A DNA stretch of 64,000 bases from Haemonchus contortus (taxonomy: Eukaryota > Nematoda > Chromadorea > Rhabditida > Trichostrongylidae), in contig LS997562.1 in assembly GCA_000469685.2 (NCBI GenBank), forward strand, positions 27,722,124 through 27,786,123, given 5' to 3'. Below the pieces are notes generated by a model. It saw nothing but the letters and a program-made list of their open reading frames with translations. It was not told the DNA's origin and made no database searches. Positions 11,380 to 21,839 of this stretch are shown here, piece after piece (the stretch's first letter is position 1; each line of letters starts with the position of its first letter). Both the position numbers and the translations under genes were made by a program.

Positions 11380-13033
11380 GCTACCTTGGGCTGTCATCAG
11401 CACGATTTCTTCTTTGGCTTCAGTAGCCTGATTATTTGTATTGTCAGAATTGACGCAGGCATTATTAGTTGTTGCTCTACCTTGAAAGGGCCGGTTATTT
11501 CGAGCATCATTGGAATCATTACCATTCCATGGCTGCCTTTCCCCTCCAAATTGAAGAGGGTTTCTTGGTTCTGGTGCGATATTGTTCCTTGGCCGGAATC
11601 CAGAACTTGGTCTATTGAAGTCATTGGATCCGTTTCCTTTTTGTACGGGACCGGTGGCGAAGCATACGCTGACATCGTGCATTTGTTTGCAGCGCGAGCA
11701 ATTTTTCTTGGGGCATTCGCTGCTTCTGTGGCTGTCAGCAAAGCACTTCCAACAAAGTTGCTCCTTTTTCAGGATGTCTCTGCTTTCATTTATTCCTACC
11801 ACAGTTCTACAATAACTTGACGTGTGGTTTGTATTTTTGCAAAATACGCACGCCTTTAAGACCTCATAGAGCTCTTCACTGGAGTATCTTTCTCTTCCTC
11901 CTTGTGGTCGTGCTTTGAGAAGTTGCGCAATCTTGATTCCATGAATTTCTTCGCTTCTATCTCTTTTTCCAGCTCGTTCATTATGTCTTCAATTTTGACT
12001 TCTTCCTTGCTCTGGGTAGTTATCAGGACTTTCTTCACGATGCTGTACGGGAATTTTTCGAGAATCGTCCATAACGCATCTTGCGCAATGCGGGAATTTT
12101 TCGAGAATCGTCCATAACGCATCTTGCGCAATGCGTGTGTCTTGACCTGCTGATACCATTTGGTTAATGAGCATTCTAATTTTGTCGAAGACATTGTTGC
12201 AGGCAGCCGCGTTGTTGGCAGCTGGACGCATGTCAATTAGTTTTTGTACTATTTTTGCTCTGTTTATGGGTTTATTCCCATATTTTTTCTCAAGAGCTTC
12301 AATCATCCAGTTGTAGTTTTTTGGAACCAACTGTACACCTTTAACGGCTATTTCAGCCCTTCCTCTCAAGCTGTCTTTCAAGAGCAGCATTTTCTCCACT
12401 GTGCTTAACACTTTGTTGTCATGCACTAGCGTTCGGAACACTGCCCAATATTCTGGGAAGTCCTCCTCGTCACCTAGAATCTCGGCATTTTTAACTGGCT
12501 GGGTTTTAGAGTGCGACAAATCGCGTCCTCTGTATCAAATTGTACGTTGTCCAACCTGTCGGAAATGTCCTCTGACGGCCAGGCTAAGTCCCCGTCGATT
12601 TCGGAGTCTTCTGTAGACTGATTTTTGGTTTCGTCCTCTTTCGAGCCATCGCGCTGTGCTATTTCGCTCCTTTTCGAGTTTATTCCCAGCTTTTGAGCAA
12701 GTTTTTGCAGTTTATTTCTGCTTTCTGTTAGTCGTGCTTCCAACACGTAGATCATTTCGTTTGCACGGGCTATTTTTTTCGTGAATTTGCACTCTGAATC
12801 AATGTCTTCTATATCATTTATGAGGTCTTTTTTATTACCTCTGCTTTTTGCTTCGTCGAATTCTTTTTCTAGTTTATCGACGAGAGATTGCAGGGAATCC
12901 CTGCTAGATTTTATTATTTTTATTTCGCCAGCTATCAGGTTTACTGCGGTAGAGTACTCTTCGTACTGTGTGCGGTCATCGCCTGCAGAATTTATTTCCT
13001 CTGCGTATGAATTGTACTGTCTAGCAAAGTACT
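11380..13033 (-). pseudogene. gag: BEL/Pao gag (DUF1759 plus zinc knuckles), frameshifted
   Basis: From the N-terminus: a charged coiled-coil-like region (~13033-12560), the DUF1759-type core (DFPEYWAVFRTLVHDNK, LKDSLRGRAEIAVKGVQLV, YGNKPINRAKIVQKL; 12470-12220), then two zinc knuckles, CVFCKNTNHTSSYC (~11845) and CWKCFADSHRSSECP (~11755), and a low-complexity Asn/Pro tail. Frame breaks occur near 12530, at a 43-bp tandem duplication (12049-12134) and near 11860. No start codon is obvious in the first frame. Confidence 0.8.
12049..12134. repeat. 43-bp exact tandem duplication in gag
   Basis: The segments 12049-12091 and 12092-12134 are identical. Since 43 is not a multiple of 3, the duplication shifts the gag frame. 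Confidence 0.95.
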
Positions 13034-13310
13034 AAGTGTTTTAGCGCTGTATCCTATTGGCTTTTTGTGGAAAATCAGCGACACTTCGGACTTTTTCTTT
13101 GTTTATCGTCCTTTTTTATTTTCAGTTTAACTCCTAGTCTTCGGATTTTGCCAAAGACTGGTTGGTGCTGTTGCTTTGAACAGTAATATTTCCTAGTTCC
13201 AGCGGATTTTGCCGGAGGAACAGGCATATTCAAGGCTTTGCCCTTGAACGGTAGTTTATTTCCAAGTTCAATCGGTGTTATCCGATGAAAATGGAAAATA
13301 CGGCTGGTTT

Positions 13311-13323
13311 GGCCGATGCACCA
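13311..13323 (-). other. primer binding site, tRNA-Gly(GCC)
   Basis: On the minus strand TGGTGCATCGGCC lies 5 nt inside the 5' LTR. It is complementary to the 3' end of tRNA-Gly (...GGCCGATGCA plus CCA). Confidence 0.75.
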
Positions 13324-13328
13324 AAATT

Positions 13329-13679
13329 TGTCTCGGGTAGGGGACAAGAGCTTTTTGGTTAGAGGCTAGCTTGCCTTTACCCCTTTGTGTGGGTGATGTG
13401 TTTTGTAACATTGGCTTTGTGCGAATTTATTAAAGCACAAGAACGCCCCGTATCGGCAATGCGGCGGGTATTTATACCCAGCCGATACGGGGAACAAACA
13501 TTCAAAAGGTCAATGGGTAGCGAATATTCTCATGGTTATCAGTGGTTTTACAATGGCACTTACAGGAAAAGGGTTATCAAAGGTCACAGGGGGGGGGGGC
13601 AAATAGTGTACAGCTTTATCAATGGTAACAACGGTGGTAAAAGGTTATCGAGGGTTAAAGGGTCACGCAGAGCGAGACA
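13329..13679 (-). repeat. 5' LTR of BEL/Pao element
   Basis: On the minus strand it runs from TGTC to GAGACA, with short inverted ends (TGTCTCG / CGAGACA when the minus strand is read). It carries a TATA-like TATTTATA near 13470. Confidence 0.92.
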
Positions 13680-13684
13680 CACGA

Positions 13685-13781
13685 CCTCACGAGCCTGAAG
13701 TCGAATTCCATGTGTTCCCTTTGCTGTTGCCTTCTGAACCAGTTTCCAGCAGAAGAGGCGCTGCAGACTTCTACACCTTAG
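13685..13781 (+). repeat. repeat B, copy 1, middle part
   Basis: Continues the alignment with copy 2 (31738-31840): AGTCGAATTCCATG against AGTCGATTTCATG and TTCTGAACCAG against TTCTGAATCAT. It lies between the BEL element and the solo LTR. Confidence 0.7.
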
Positions 13782-14335
13782 TGTAAGGATCCCTCTAGGA
13801 ACTACACCGAAAGGGGCGATCTGCTTCGAGTGTGAGATGACACACAAGAAGTGAATAATTTATTAACGAAACACAATGACGAAATCAGGAACAAAAGTAC
13901 AAAAATGATGCGCAAAACAAACGGATCGAATCTAAAATCCCCCTGGGTCTAGGACAGAGAGAATGCGGGGGATCCTACCAAAGATGAATCGGCCACTAAG
14001 ACCTTCCTCTATTACCTCGTTCGCGAACCACAGAGGTTCGCCCCGAGCACTCACCGAGGTTCTAAGGTCACAGAGTCAACTCCGTGGGGGCACTGGCGGC
14101 GGGCGAAAAAGGAAAAACAAATAACGAATCTCCCTCTCGAGGTCCCCCCTTTATACGGTCTTTCCCGCGCCTTTTTTTTCCCCAGGCATATTTACTCCTG
14201 CGGTCCTCCTACCTCTTGACCACTAGGCCACCTACAGTACTCTGATCATCTTCGACCCATCGGTGTCATGATCTTAGGGGCATTTCTTCCTTGGCGGGAC
14301 CTCACCGCTGCGGTTCTCTCTGTCCCGCTCTGACA
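13782..14335 (-). mobile_element. 554-bp solo LTR
   Basis: Begins TGTAAGG and ends CTCTGACA, flanked by a perfect 4-bp duplication TTAG (13778-13781, 14336-14339). Copy 2 of repeat B at ~31840 gives the empty site. On the minus strand it has TATAAAGG near 14155 and AATAAA near 13857, so it probably faced the same way as the BEL element. No internal region remains; the LTR is unrelated to that of the BEL element next to it. Confidence 0.8.
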
Positions 14336-14520
14336 TTAGCCGATTTGAGGATTCTTTCTCCCAGCTCAACCCTCCGCCTTACTCCTTCGCCTGCACAACC
14401 TCTTTCCACGTCTCTTCAATGATCGATTGTAAATCACCCGCTTTCAGTGTGATTTTGTTGACATCGTAATTGTTCAGGGAAAGTTTTCTACCGCTCGATG
14501 TATGAGGGTGTCCGTGAGGT
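14336..14520 (+). repeat. repeat B, copy 1, right part
   Basis: Resumes the match to copy 2: CTTTCTCCCAGCTCAACCCT here against CTTTTCTTCCTAGCTCAACC at 31833, then CTCTTCAAT in both. The match fades near 14520. Confidence 0.65.
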
Positions 14521-15255
14521 TTTTAGACAATTATGCCTCTCAACTATGAAAGCATGTTGCTTTCGAACGCGCTAGAGAAGAACTATAGATTCGACAGCAG
14601 GGAAAAGGCATTGTTTATAGATCAATAATCTAGAAGATCTGTATTTGACGCGGTGGTTCGAAGTAAGTAATTGCCGACCGAACAATGGGCCATCGGTGAG
14701 ACTACCGCAGCCTTCTGCTTCACCATCACGAAACTGATCGCTTCGACATCGAGGCTTGGAAAGAGATATGATGACTGTGCAGCAATGCACCGTCTCTTGT
14801 TACCTACCATAAATGGCACGATCGCTTCGCTTCGACGAAGTTCGTCGAAGCAAACTTCTACTGCGACCAAATACCGACCCTGTTCTGGCCTCCCGTCAGA
14901 GCAATCCTCTTCAAAGGAAATGGATAAGGCAATTCTTCCCCCAAATCCATCATCCACGACGTTCTATGCAAGGTCGCTTTCAAATCAGGACTCTTCACAA
15001 ATATCGCTCACTTCTTGACTGATTGCTGAGCGTCGAGTGCGAGTCAGTGAGTGTCAGAAGCTCCTCGACTGTTAGCAAAAGGCGACGTAACCGGCTCCAT
15101 TATTGCTTAGGATAAGAAGGTTAGATAAAAGAAAAAGAAGAAATTACCGAACAAGAGAGATAGTTTTTCGAGCCTTCATTACACGTCGGTTACTAGGAAA
15201 TTTTCGATTGTGATGGATAGTGCTCGACCACTCCATCGAGAACGTCGATGGATGA
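14521..15255. other. no recognised feature
   Basis: Short frames only; no motif was recognised. Confidence 0.4.
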
Positions 15256-15500
15256 GCTGAAAGTCTTGATAAAACCTGATCGCCCGACTCCCACATATTC
15301 ACCTGATCTCAACCTATATGACTGCCATACTTTCGGGAGTCCACAGGCCTGCTCTTAAGGGAAAAATTAAACAAGTGTCAGGAAGTCAAGTAGGTAGCAG
15401 ATGAATGAATTGTGTTGCGCCTCTCTTCATATTGGAGGAGCAGCATCAGTGCCCTGTGCGAGTGATGTAGAGGCATCGATTGTGGAGAGATAGATTAAGG
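15256..15500 (+). mobile_element. mariner-family transposase C-terminal fragment
   Basis: One frame reads PTPTYSPDLNLYDCHTF, the PYSPDLxPxDY block holding the third catalytic Asp of mariner transposases. Weak resemblance to the C-terminal helix region follows. Stops interrupt it and no terminal repeat was found. Confidence 0.5.
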
Positions 15501-16424
15501 ATTAAGGCCCACAATCTTGATCTTGATCTAATTTTATCGATGTGGTTATTCTGTGATGAGAAAAACGACTAAATTTTCCCAAAACTCTCCGGAAACCCTA
15601 TTATCTTGTATGAGCTCTGTGCATGCAGGACATAGCTGTACTTCCCTCTGATGTTCATGATCCTAGCCATTAGCCGGATGAAAAGGATCGCATGTCCTAA
15701 TCACCCAACTCAATTGTAATGATTACCGACATTATTGTGGCCACATAATTTCGTTTAAAAAATGAAAGTAAAGTATGGTCGTGAGTTAAACAATTACCCG
15801 TAATGCTTCTTTCTACAAGAAGTATGGTCCGCACAAAAGCTGCAATTCACTGGTGTCTGTAACATGCGAGTTTCATCTAAATAATTACATCTTAACATAT
15901 CTGCTGAAGATCAGGGGAAGGGCAACAAACTGTAGTCCAGGCAGGACTCGTTATACGCAATCGTGTCAGCACACACTCCAATTCTTTCGCACTTGAACAG
16001 AGTCGAGAGGGATCCAAAGGCGTCATATTAATCAACTAAGGGACAGCGACTCCAATGGGGCAAGCTCAAAACTTATAGATTTTCCATTGGATAGTTCTGG
16101 ATGTTTCAAAGTGAAACTGTTCTGAAAGAATACGCACTTCTATGACTGCCTATAGAGACCGTATTTAAAATTGCTGTTTGGTATTAGGCGTTTCTCGTAT
16201 TCTTTATTCTTATTTATTTGTTTATTCACGCGTACAGAGACAAGCTCTTACCATTCAAAGGCCTAAATGCTGCTGTATAAGAATGATAAAAGGAAGGCGA
16301 GCACCTTTGTCGAGGCGCGATTTTCTGTTCCTTTCACGGTACTCTGCTCCGGACTCTTTTGCTTTGACGAACTTGTCCTCAAGGACTAGCGAACGACACT
16401 GATTGCATTACTTTTGTTCATGAG
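15501..16424. other. no recognised feature
   Basis: No gene, repeat or RNA was recognised. Confidence 0.4.
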
Positions 16425-16550
16425 ATATCGAATTCATAGCCGCTGGTGTTGACTGGCAGTACGGGTTGCTTTCGAAATAGGATGGTTTGGCCTTCGCCAT
16501 GATTCTCACTGTTAGCAACAATAATAAAATGAGAATATTTATATCCCATC
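16425..16550 (+). repeat. flank module shared with 35178-35310
   Basis: Both copies share blocks such as GTTGCTT, GGATGGTTTG, ATGATTCT(C/T)ACTG and AGCAACAATAATAAAA in the same order. The module precedes a TG-rich A element here and follows an inverted one at 35.1 kb. Confidence 0.6.
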
Positions 16551-18136
16551 CTACTTTATATAATTCGCTAAGTGTGTCTGTTGGTGTGTCGGTGTGTTTG
16601 TGTGTTTGTGTGTGTGTGTGTGTGTCGGTGTGTGTGTTTGACCGGAAATTCATAACTCCTGTTCCCGTGGACCTAGAAAGCTCAAATTTGGTAGGAGTAC
16701 ACGGGGCAGGATGGGAACACCTACGGTAAGTGGCAGGACCGGGATTCGTGCACAGGGAGCGCGGCGTGCGCGTTAGAAACTTTGGACCGCAAATTCATAA
16801 CTCATGTCCCCGTGGACCTAGAAAGGTCAGATTTGGCAGGAGTAGAGGGGGAAGCATGTGAACACTTACGGCAGGTGATAGGACTGGACTCCGCTCACAG
16901 GGGGCAGGGCGTGCGCGGTAGAAATTCTAGGTCGCAAATTCGTAAGTCCTGTTCCAGTGGACCAAAAGCGTTCAAAATTGGTAGAGGTATAGAGGGCAGC
17001 ATGGGAACACTTATGGCAGGCGGCGAGATCGAACTCCGCCTAGTGGGGCGGGGCGTGCGAGAAATTTTAGGTCGCAAGTTCATAACTCCTGTTTACGAGG
17101 TCCTATTGCATTGAAACTTGGTAAGAGTACAGGAAGCAGGATAGGAACACTGATGGTAGGTGATAAGATAACAATTGAAAGGAGTTGATCAATAGCCTAG
17201 AAAGGCGAGAGCCACAGGAACCGTTACTTACTTCCTGTTAACGGCAGAGCTTTGGCACTTCGCAAAACTGTTAGAGACTGATAGAAACTGATAGGAGGCG
17301 AGAGCAAGTAAATCTACAACATCTTTATTACTAACAACTGAGCATTCCAGTAGATAGTGCAGGAGGTGAAGGGACCGAGGTTAATCCGTGATAAGGACAG
17401 ATAATAACAAGCGAGCAAGCCCCTTCGTGTCATCAGTGGAACCTTTTCAATGACGGCAATGTAGGATGTGACGTGGTCGTAGGTACTCTGTGACAGGAAC
17501 TGATAACAACTGATAAGGACTGATAAGGGGCTTAAATAGCAAAAGGATACTTATGATCAAACACTGCCTCTTTAATGCTGTAAATGCTATAATAGCGACT
17601 GATCAATGACATTTCTCCATTACGAAATGAAAATTTGTCCATTTCTTGCTGTTAAACTACGACCGTTACAAGTAAGCTTTCTGAGACAAAGAAGTACCAC
17701 GATTCCTTTTTGTTTGGTGGCATATCATTTGTGACTGAACTCACCTGACCGCTAACGATTTGGGATTCCCAATTAATGAAAAATCCGTGGAGAAAATATT
17801 CCGTTGATAACGACATCTGTTATAGGCGTTATTATCCATTTCTGGGTACCATTCGAGGCATTGGTTGTCAATCAAATAAGCCATCAATCTGACACAATTT
17901 CGAGATTAAGAGCAATGAATCGAAACTTCTAATTAGTATATAATTAATTGTAATACAGAAAAAATCGCTTCCAATTCAGAGCTAATACTGAGGGTGTAGA
18001 GCTTTCAGAGAGAAAGGAGAATCCGAAGTGTTATTTACGCATAGCAAATTTCTTACAATAAGGAAAAGCGCCCGGCGAAGCCGGGCGACCCCTTAAGAAG
18101 GAGGGAAGCCTGGCGTTAGCCGGACGGCCCGACTGG
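16551..18136 (+). repeat. dispersed repeat A, copy A1
   Basis: Starts TATATAATTCGCTAAGTGTG-like, then a TG microsatellite (to ~16640), then four tandem units of ~145 bp whose starts (GCAAATTCATAACTCCTGTT-like) lie at 16642, 16787, 16932 and 17070. A ~0.7-kb body rich in GATAAGGACTGATAAG-type motifs follows. It ends with the hairpin CGCCCGGCGAAGCCGGGCG near 18069 and GGCGTTAGCC. No coding capacity is evident; the open frames across the 145-bp units are incidental. Confidence 0.75.
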
Positions 18137-19210
18137 TTTTATATAATTCGCTAAGTGTGTCTGTTGGTGTGTCGGTGTGTTTGTGTGTGTGTGTGTCGGT
18201 GTGTGTGTTTGACCGGAAATTCATAACTCCTGTTCCCGTGGACCTAGAAAGCTCAAATTTGGTAGGAGTATAGGGGACAGCATGGACTCACTTATGGCAG
18301 GTATGATTATCACACTCCGCTCGGAGGGGGCGATGCGTGCACAATAAAAATTTTGTGGCGCAAACTCATACCTCCTGTTTACGTGGCCCATTGCATTGAA
18401 ATTTGGTAGGAGTACAGGGGAAGCAGGATAGGAACACTTATAGCAGGTGGCAAGATCGAACTCCGCCTACAGGGGACGGGGCATGCAGGTTATAAATTCA
18501 GGTTGCAAATTCATAACTCATGATAATAACATAATAACAAGCGAGCAAGCATTGCAATCCCAACAGTGGAACCTTTCCAATGAAGGCAATGTAGGATGTG
18601 TCGTGGTCGTAGGTACTCTGTGACAGGAACTGATAAGAACTGATAAGGGGCCTTAGAGAGCAAAAGGGTATTCATGTTCAGATACTCTTTTAAATGTTTC
18701 ATTCAATGAGACGGGTAAGTGCAGTGATAGCGACTGATCAAAGACATTTCACCATAACGAAATGAGAATATTGATCATTTCTTGCTATTAAACTACGACC
18801 GTCACGCAGTAAGCTTTAAGACACAATGAAGTACCACGATTCCTTTTTGTTTTGTGTCATATCATTTGTGACTATACTCATCTGACCGCTAATTATTTGG
18901 GATTCCCAATTAATGAGAAATCCGTGGGGAAAATGTTCCATTGATAACGACATCTAGATAGGCGTTATTATCTATTTCTGGCTACCATTCAAGACTTTGG
19001 TTGTAAATCAGTTAAGCCATCAATGTAATGTTAAGCCATTCGAGATGAAGAGCATTGAATCGAGACTTCTAATTAATATATAACCAATTACAATACAGAA
19101 AAAACCGCTCCCATTCCGGAGCTAATACTAAGGGTGTAGAGCTTTCCAAGGAAAATGAGAGTCCGAAGTGTTAGTTAGGCATAACAAATTTCTTACAAAA
19201 AGGAGGAGAA
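18137..19210 (+). repeat. dispersed repeat A, copy A2
   Basis: Begins directly after A1 with TATATAATTCGCTAAGTG and a short TG tract, has units at 18212, 18357 and 18503, and then a body collinear with 17395-18060 (for example GGCAATGTAGGATGTG, GATTTGGGATTCCCAATTAATG-like). The GC hairpin end is absent. Confidence 0.75.
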
Positions 19211-19365
19211 ACGAAACTTTCTTCCACAGTAACGAACTAACTGCACTGTTCTAAAGAAAGGAAAACTGCGTTCCTCATTTAGAATGTTTCTTATGGTGCT
19301 ATGCGATAGTTTCTTATTTCTCACTTGCCGAAGAACGAGAAAGGATATTCTGCTATGCTAATGAT
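19211..19365 (+). repeat. A-associated segment shared with 35465-35580
   Basis: TTTCTTATGGTGCTATGCGATAG at 19285 corresponds to TTCCTTATGGTGTTATGAGATAG at 35503, with matching sequence either side. Confidence 0.55.
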
Positions 19366-21616
19366 TGTGAGTCTTGTGAAAACGTGAGTTTTATAGATAC
19401 TTTACGAGTAGCTAAAAACTTTCGATAAACAAAAATCTTAATTGCTGAGTATTTTTGAAGTCAGTCGCTGACAAAATCAATTTATGGAAGAGGAATACGC
19501 TTTGCCAATCCCTCATTCTATTCACAGTTCGAATTTTAGGGTTTTATAAGACCAGATGATGATCCCGCAGCAATATGTTTAGTATATGTTAAATTCAACA
19601 TTATGAATGGAACAACTGCTTCGCCTGTCTTTAACTACGATATGGGTGTAAGAAGCAAATACGTTTTTTAGTTTTCCGACCACCCACAGGGCGTTCCATC
19701 CGGAAAGCTGAATAGGAGCCAGAACTCATTCAGTCTTTCGCCCAGTCAATACTGTTGAATAGCCTGTACCACCGTTTCTTGCCCATTGGTCTAATTGACC
19801 AATGATGTCCACTTATGACTCGAGTTTCGACTTTTTATGTCGACCCCACGGTTTCTAGTTATTGCCTTTCCTGTATTCTTATAAATACTCTTTTGTTGTT
19901 CGTACTAGAAACCAACAACTGCTCTCCTCCTTTTCCCTCGCTCCATCTTCTGACGCAGGGTGACAATCTAATTTTCAGAGTAAGAAAGCGACTTTTGGCT
20001 AGCGCAGCTTTGCCAAGAATTTGAATCTCATGTGTCTTCAGAAGAAATTCTGTTAACACATTCCCATTCCATGCCTCACTACTACCGCTCAACATTAGTT
20101 GCTCGTCTTGTAACGGATACTTTACTCGTCCTCATGTTTGCATCACTACTAATCCTTCTCTCACACCCTTCATATCATTCCTGAACTCTACCATCTACAA
20201 GATCATCAAAGCTACTTACTTCAAGAGCTGAATTCCTCTGCTTCCCACGAGTGCTGGACTCGGCTCGGCCTCAGATCTACAGTACGTCCCCTCTTCATTT
20301 CATCGTGATACTTGATGTTTCATTTTTTTATCAATAGAGAGATCCAAAACAAGTGAGCATTTTACAAGAGGAGCTCTGAAATTCAGCAATGATGTGAAGA
20401 ATGATGGAGGATGTTTGATCCATTTGTTGAATCTATGGAAAATACATCGCCTTTAAAATGGAGTCGCCTAGCAATATTACGAAGACCGAGGGTCGTATAA
20501 TTATTGCCCATCACAACATATTGACATGAAACCGCGTTTACGATAAGCCAAGTACAATTCCCGAAGCACTATGGATACCGTCATATGGTTTCCAAGGAGA
20601 ATACTGCCGCAGCCGAGCCGTAAACACATTATTCTGTGATTCCTCACTCACAGAATACACCACAAACGCTCTTTCGCTTGATGACGAGATGGTTATACTT
20701 TTGCATAGACTATATTGCCTTGATTTGTAGAAATTCTCCTACAGCGGATCCACTCAAGTGATCTAATCTTGCAATCTAATCTTACAAGCAGAACTGTGAA
20801 GGCCAGTCAAAAGAGCTAAGTCGCGTGTTTCCTACAGAACATTCCTACAGTTGCACTGTAGGAATGTTCCGCCTGACCTGATGAAGTGGAAGACTCTCCA
20901 GAATTAATATATAATAATCAATATGAGGGGAAGCTAGAACTGAAGGGCTTAATGGTAACAGAATGGATAACATGTACATATTCTCGTATAACGAGTATTG
21001 GTTGATATATATGGTGGCGACAACATTAGAGGGGGAGGGGCTCATTCAAAAGGAAAAAATGTCAGCACTGCGGACTCGAGCTAATCTAATCTTTATTTCA
21101 ACAGTGGGGAGAACTTAATGATCCACTGGAATGCGAAATGTGGGACGGCGAAACCGAAATTCTGCACCCAAAAGACGAAAATGGTAAGGAATTGGTTTCT
21201 GAAGTTAACCATATTACGATCAAAAGCGACATATTAGTTGGCAGCATGGTTTCCGCGGTTTTTATTTACCCTGATATTTAGCAAGTCTTGCAAAAATTGT
21301 GCCATCATTTTTCGTACGGAGAAGATGTTTTCTCAACCGAAATCTGGTTTATATTTTGATCACTCTGATTTATACAAATTTTACAATCATTAAAATGAAA
21401 TATCAACTAGAAAAAGTGACCGCTTTTGCGACCACCTTCTTTCTACTATCAATCAAGGTTCTAATGCTAAGAGCGCTTGTGCCCTATAGGGGAACAGTGC
21501 CATGAACGAGGCAACAGCTCAGACTCGGTGAGATCAGTCCGAAAAAGAGTGTGTTCGGCTTGACGTTTTGTTAACTGCTGTTATTTCGTCACAGTCCGCG
21601 ATTCGAATGTCTCACA
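19366..21616. other. no recognised gene
   Basis: AT-rich with short frames only. It contains the hairpin listed at 20837. Confidence 0.4.
20837..20869. repeat. perfect 14-bp hairpin
   Basis: GAACATTCCTACAG and CTGTAGGAATGTTC flank a 5-nt loop TTGCA. Its function is unknown. Confidence 0.8.
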
Positions 21617-21717
21617 AGGTTGGGGATTTATGGAGAGAACTTCGGCCTCGGTTGGGACTCGAACTCATACTTGTGTATTACACGAGAACCGTGTCCTTGT
21701 ACCTTACACTACGAGGC
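21617..21717 (-). repeat. tRNA-derived SINE, minus copy
   Basis: Positions 21645-21717 are tRNA-sized with complementary acceptor ends (GCCTCG / CGAGGC) and a B-box-like GTTCGAGTCCC. The anticodon arm is degenerate, so it is not a working tRNA. The tail CCGAAGTTCTCTCCATAAAT is shared with the inverted neighbour. Confidence 0.55.
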
Positions 21718-21730
21718 GGGGGCACGCGGG

Positions 21731-21832
21731 GTTTCGGTAGTTCAAAGGATAAGAGCACAGTGCCTAAATAGCACAAGTATAGGTTCGAGTCCCGTCCGAG
21801 GCCGAAGTTTTGTCCATATTTCCCCAACTTCG
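21731..21832 (+). repeat. tRNA-derived SINE, plus copy
   Basis: Positions 21731-21802 fold as a tRNA: the acceptor GTTTCGG/CCGAGGC pairs fully, the D stem GTTC/GAGC is present, the anticodon stem GTGC/GCAC has loop CTAAATA, and the B box is GGTTCGAGTCC. The tail CGAAGTTTTGTCCATATTTC matches the inverted copy. A degenerate tRNA gene is the alternative. Confidence 0.55.
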
Positions 21833-21839
21833 TGGGAGT

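Larger units (their letters stand above)
7823..13679 (-). mobile_element. BEL/Pao LTR retroelement with env-like gene, pol deleted
   Basis: The element runs on the minus strand with two ~350-bp LTRs. Order from 5': LTR (13329-13679), tRNA-Gly primer site, gag, aspartic protease, a scrap of the pol C-terminus, a two-part envelope-like glycoprotein, LTR (7823-8178). It is 5.86 kb, whereas intact elements of this kind are usually 8-9 kb. The missing part is the reverse transcriptase, RNase H and integrase between ~10760 and ~10740. Flanks give an imperfect 5-bp target duplication (TACGA 7818-7822, CACGA 13680-13684). Several frameshifts show the copy is dead. It lies inside repeat B. Confidence 0.9.
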
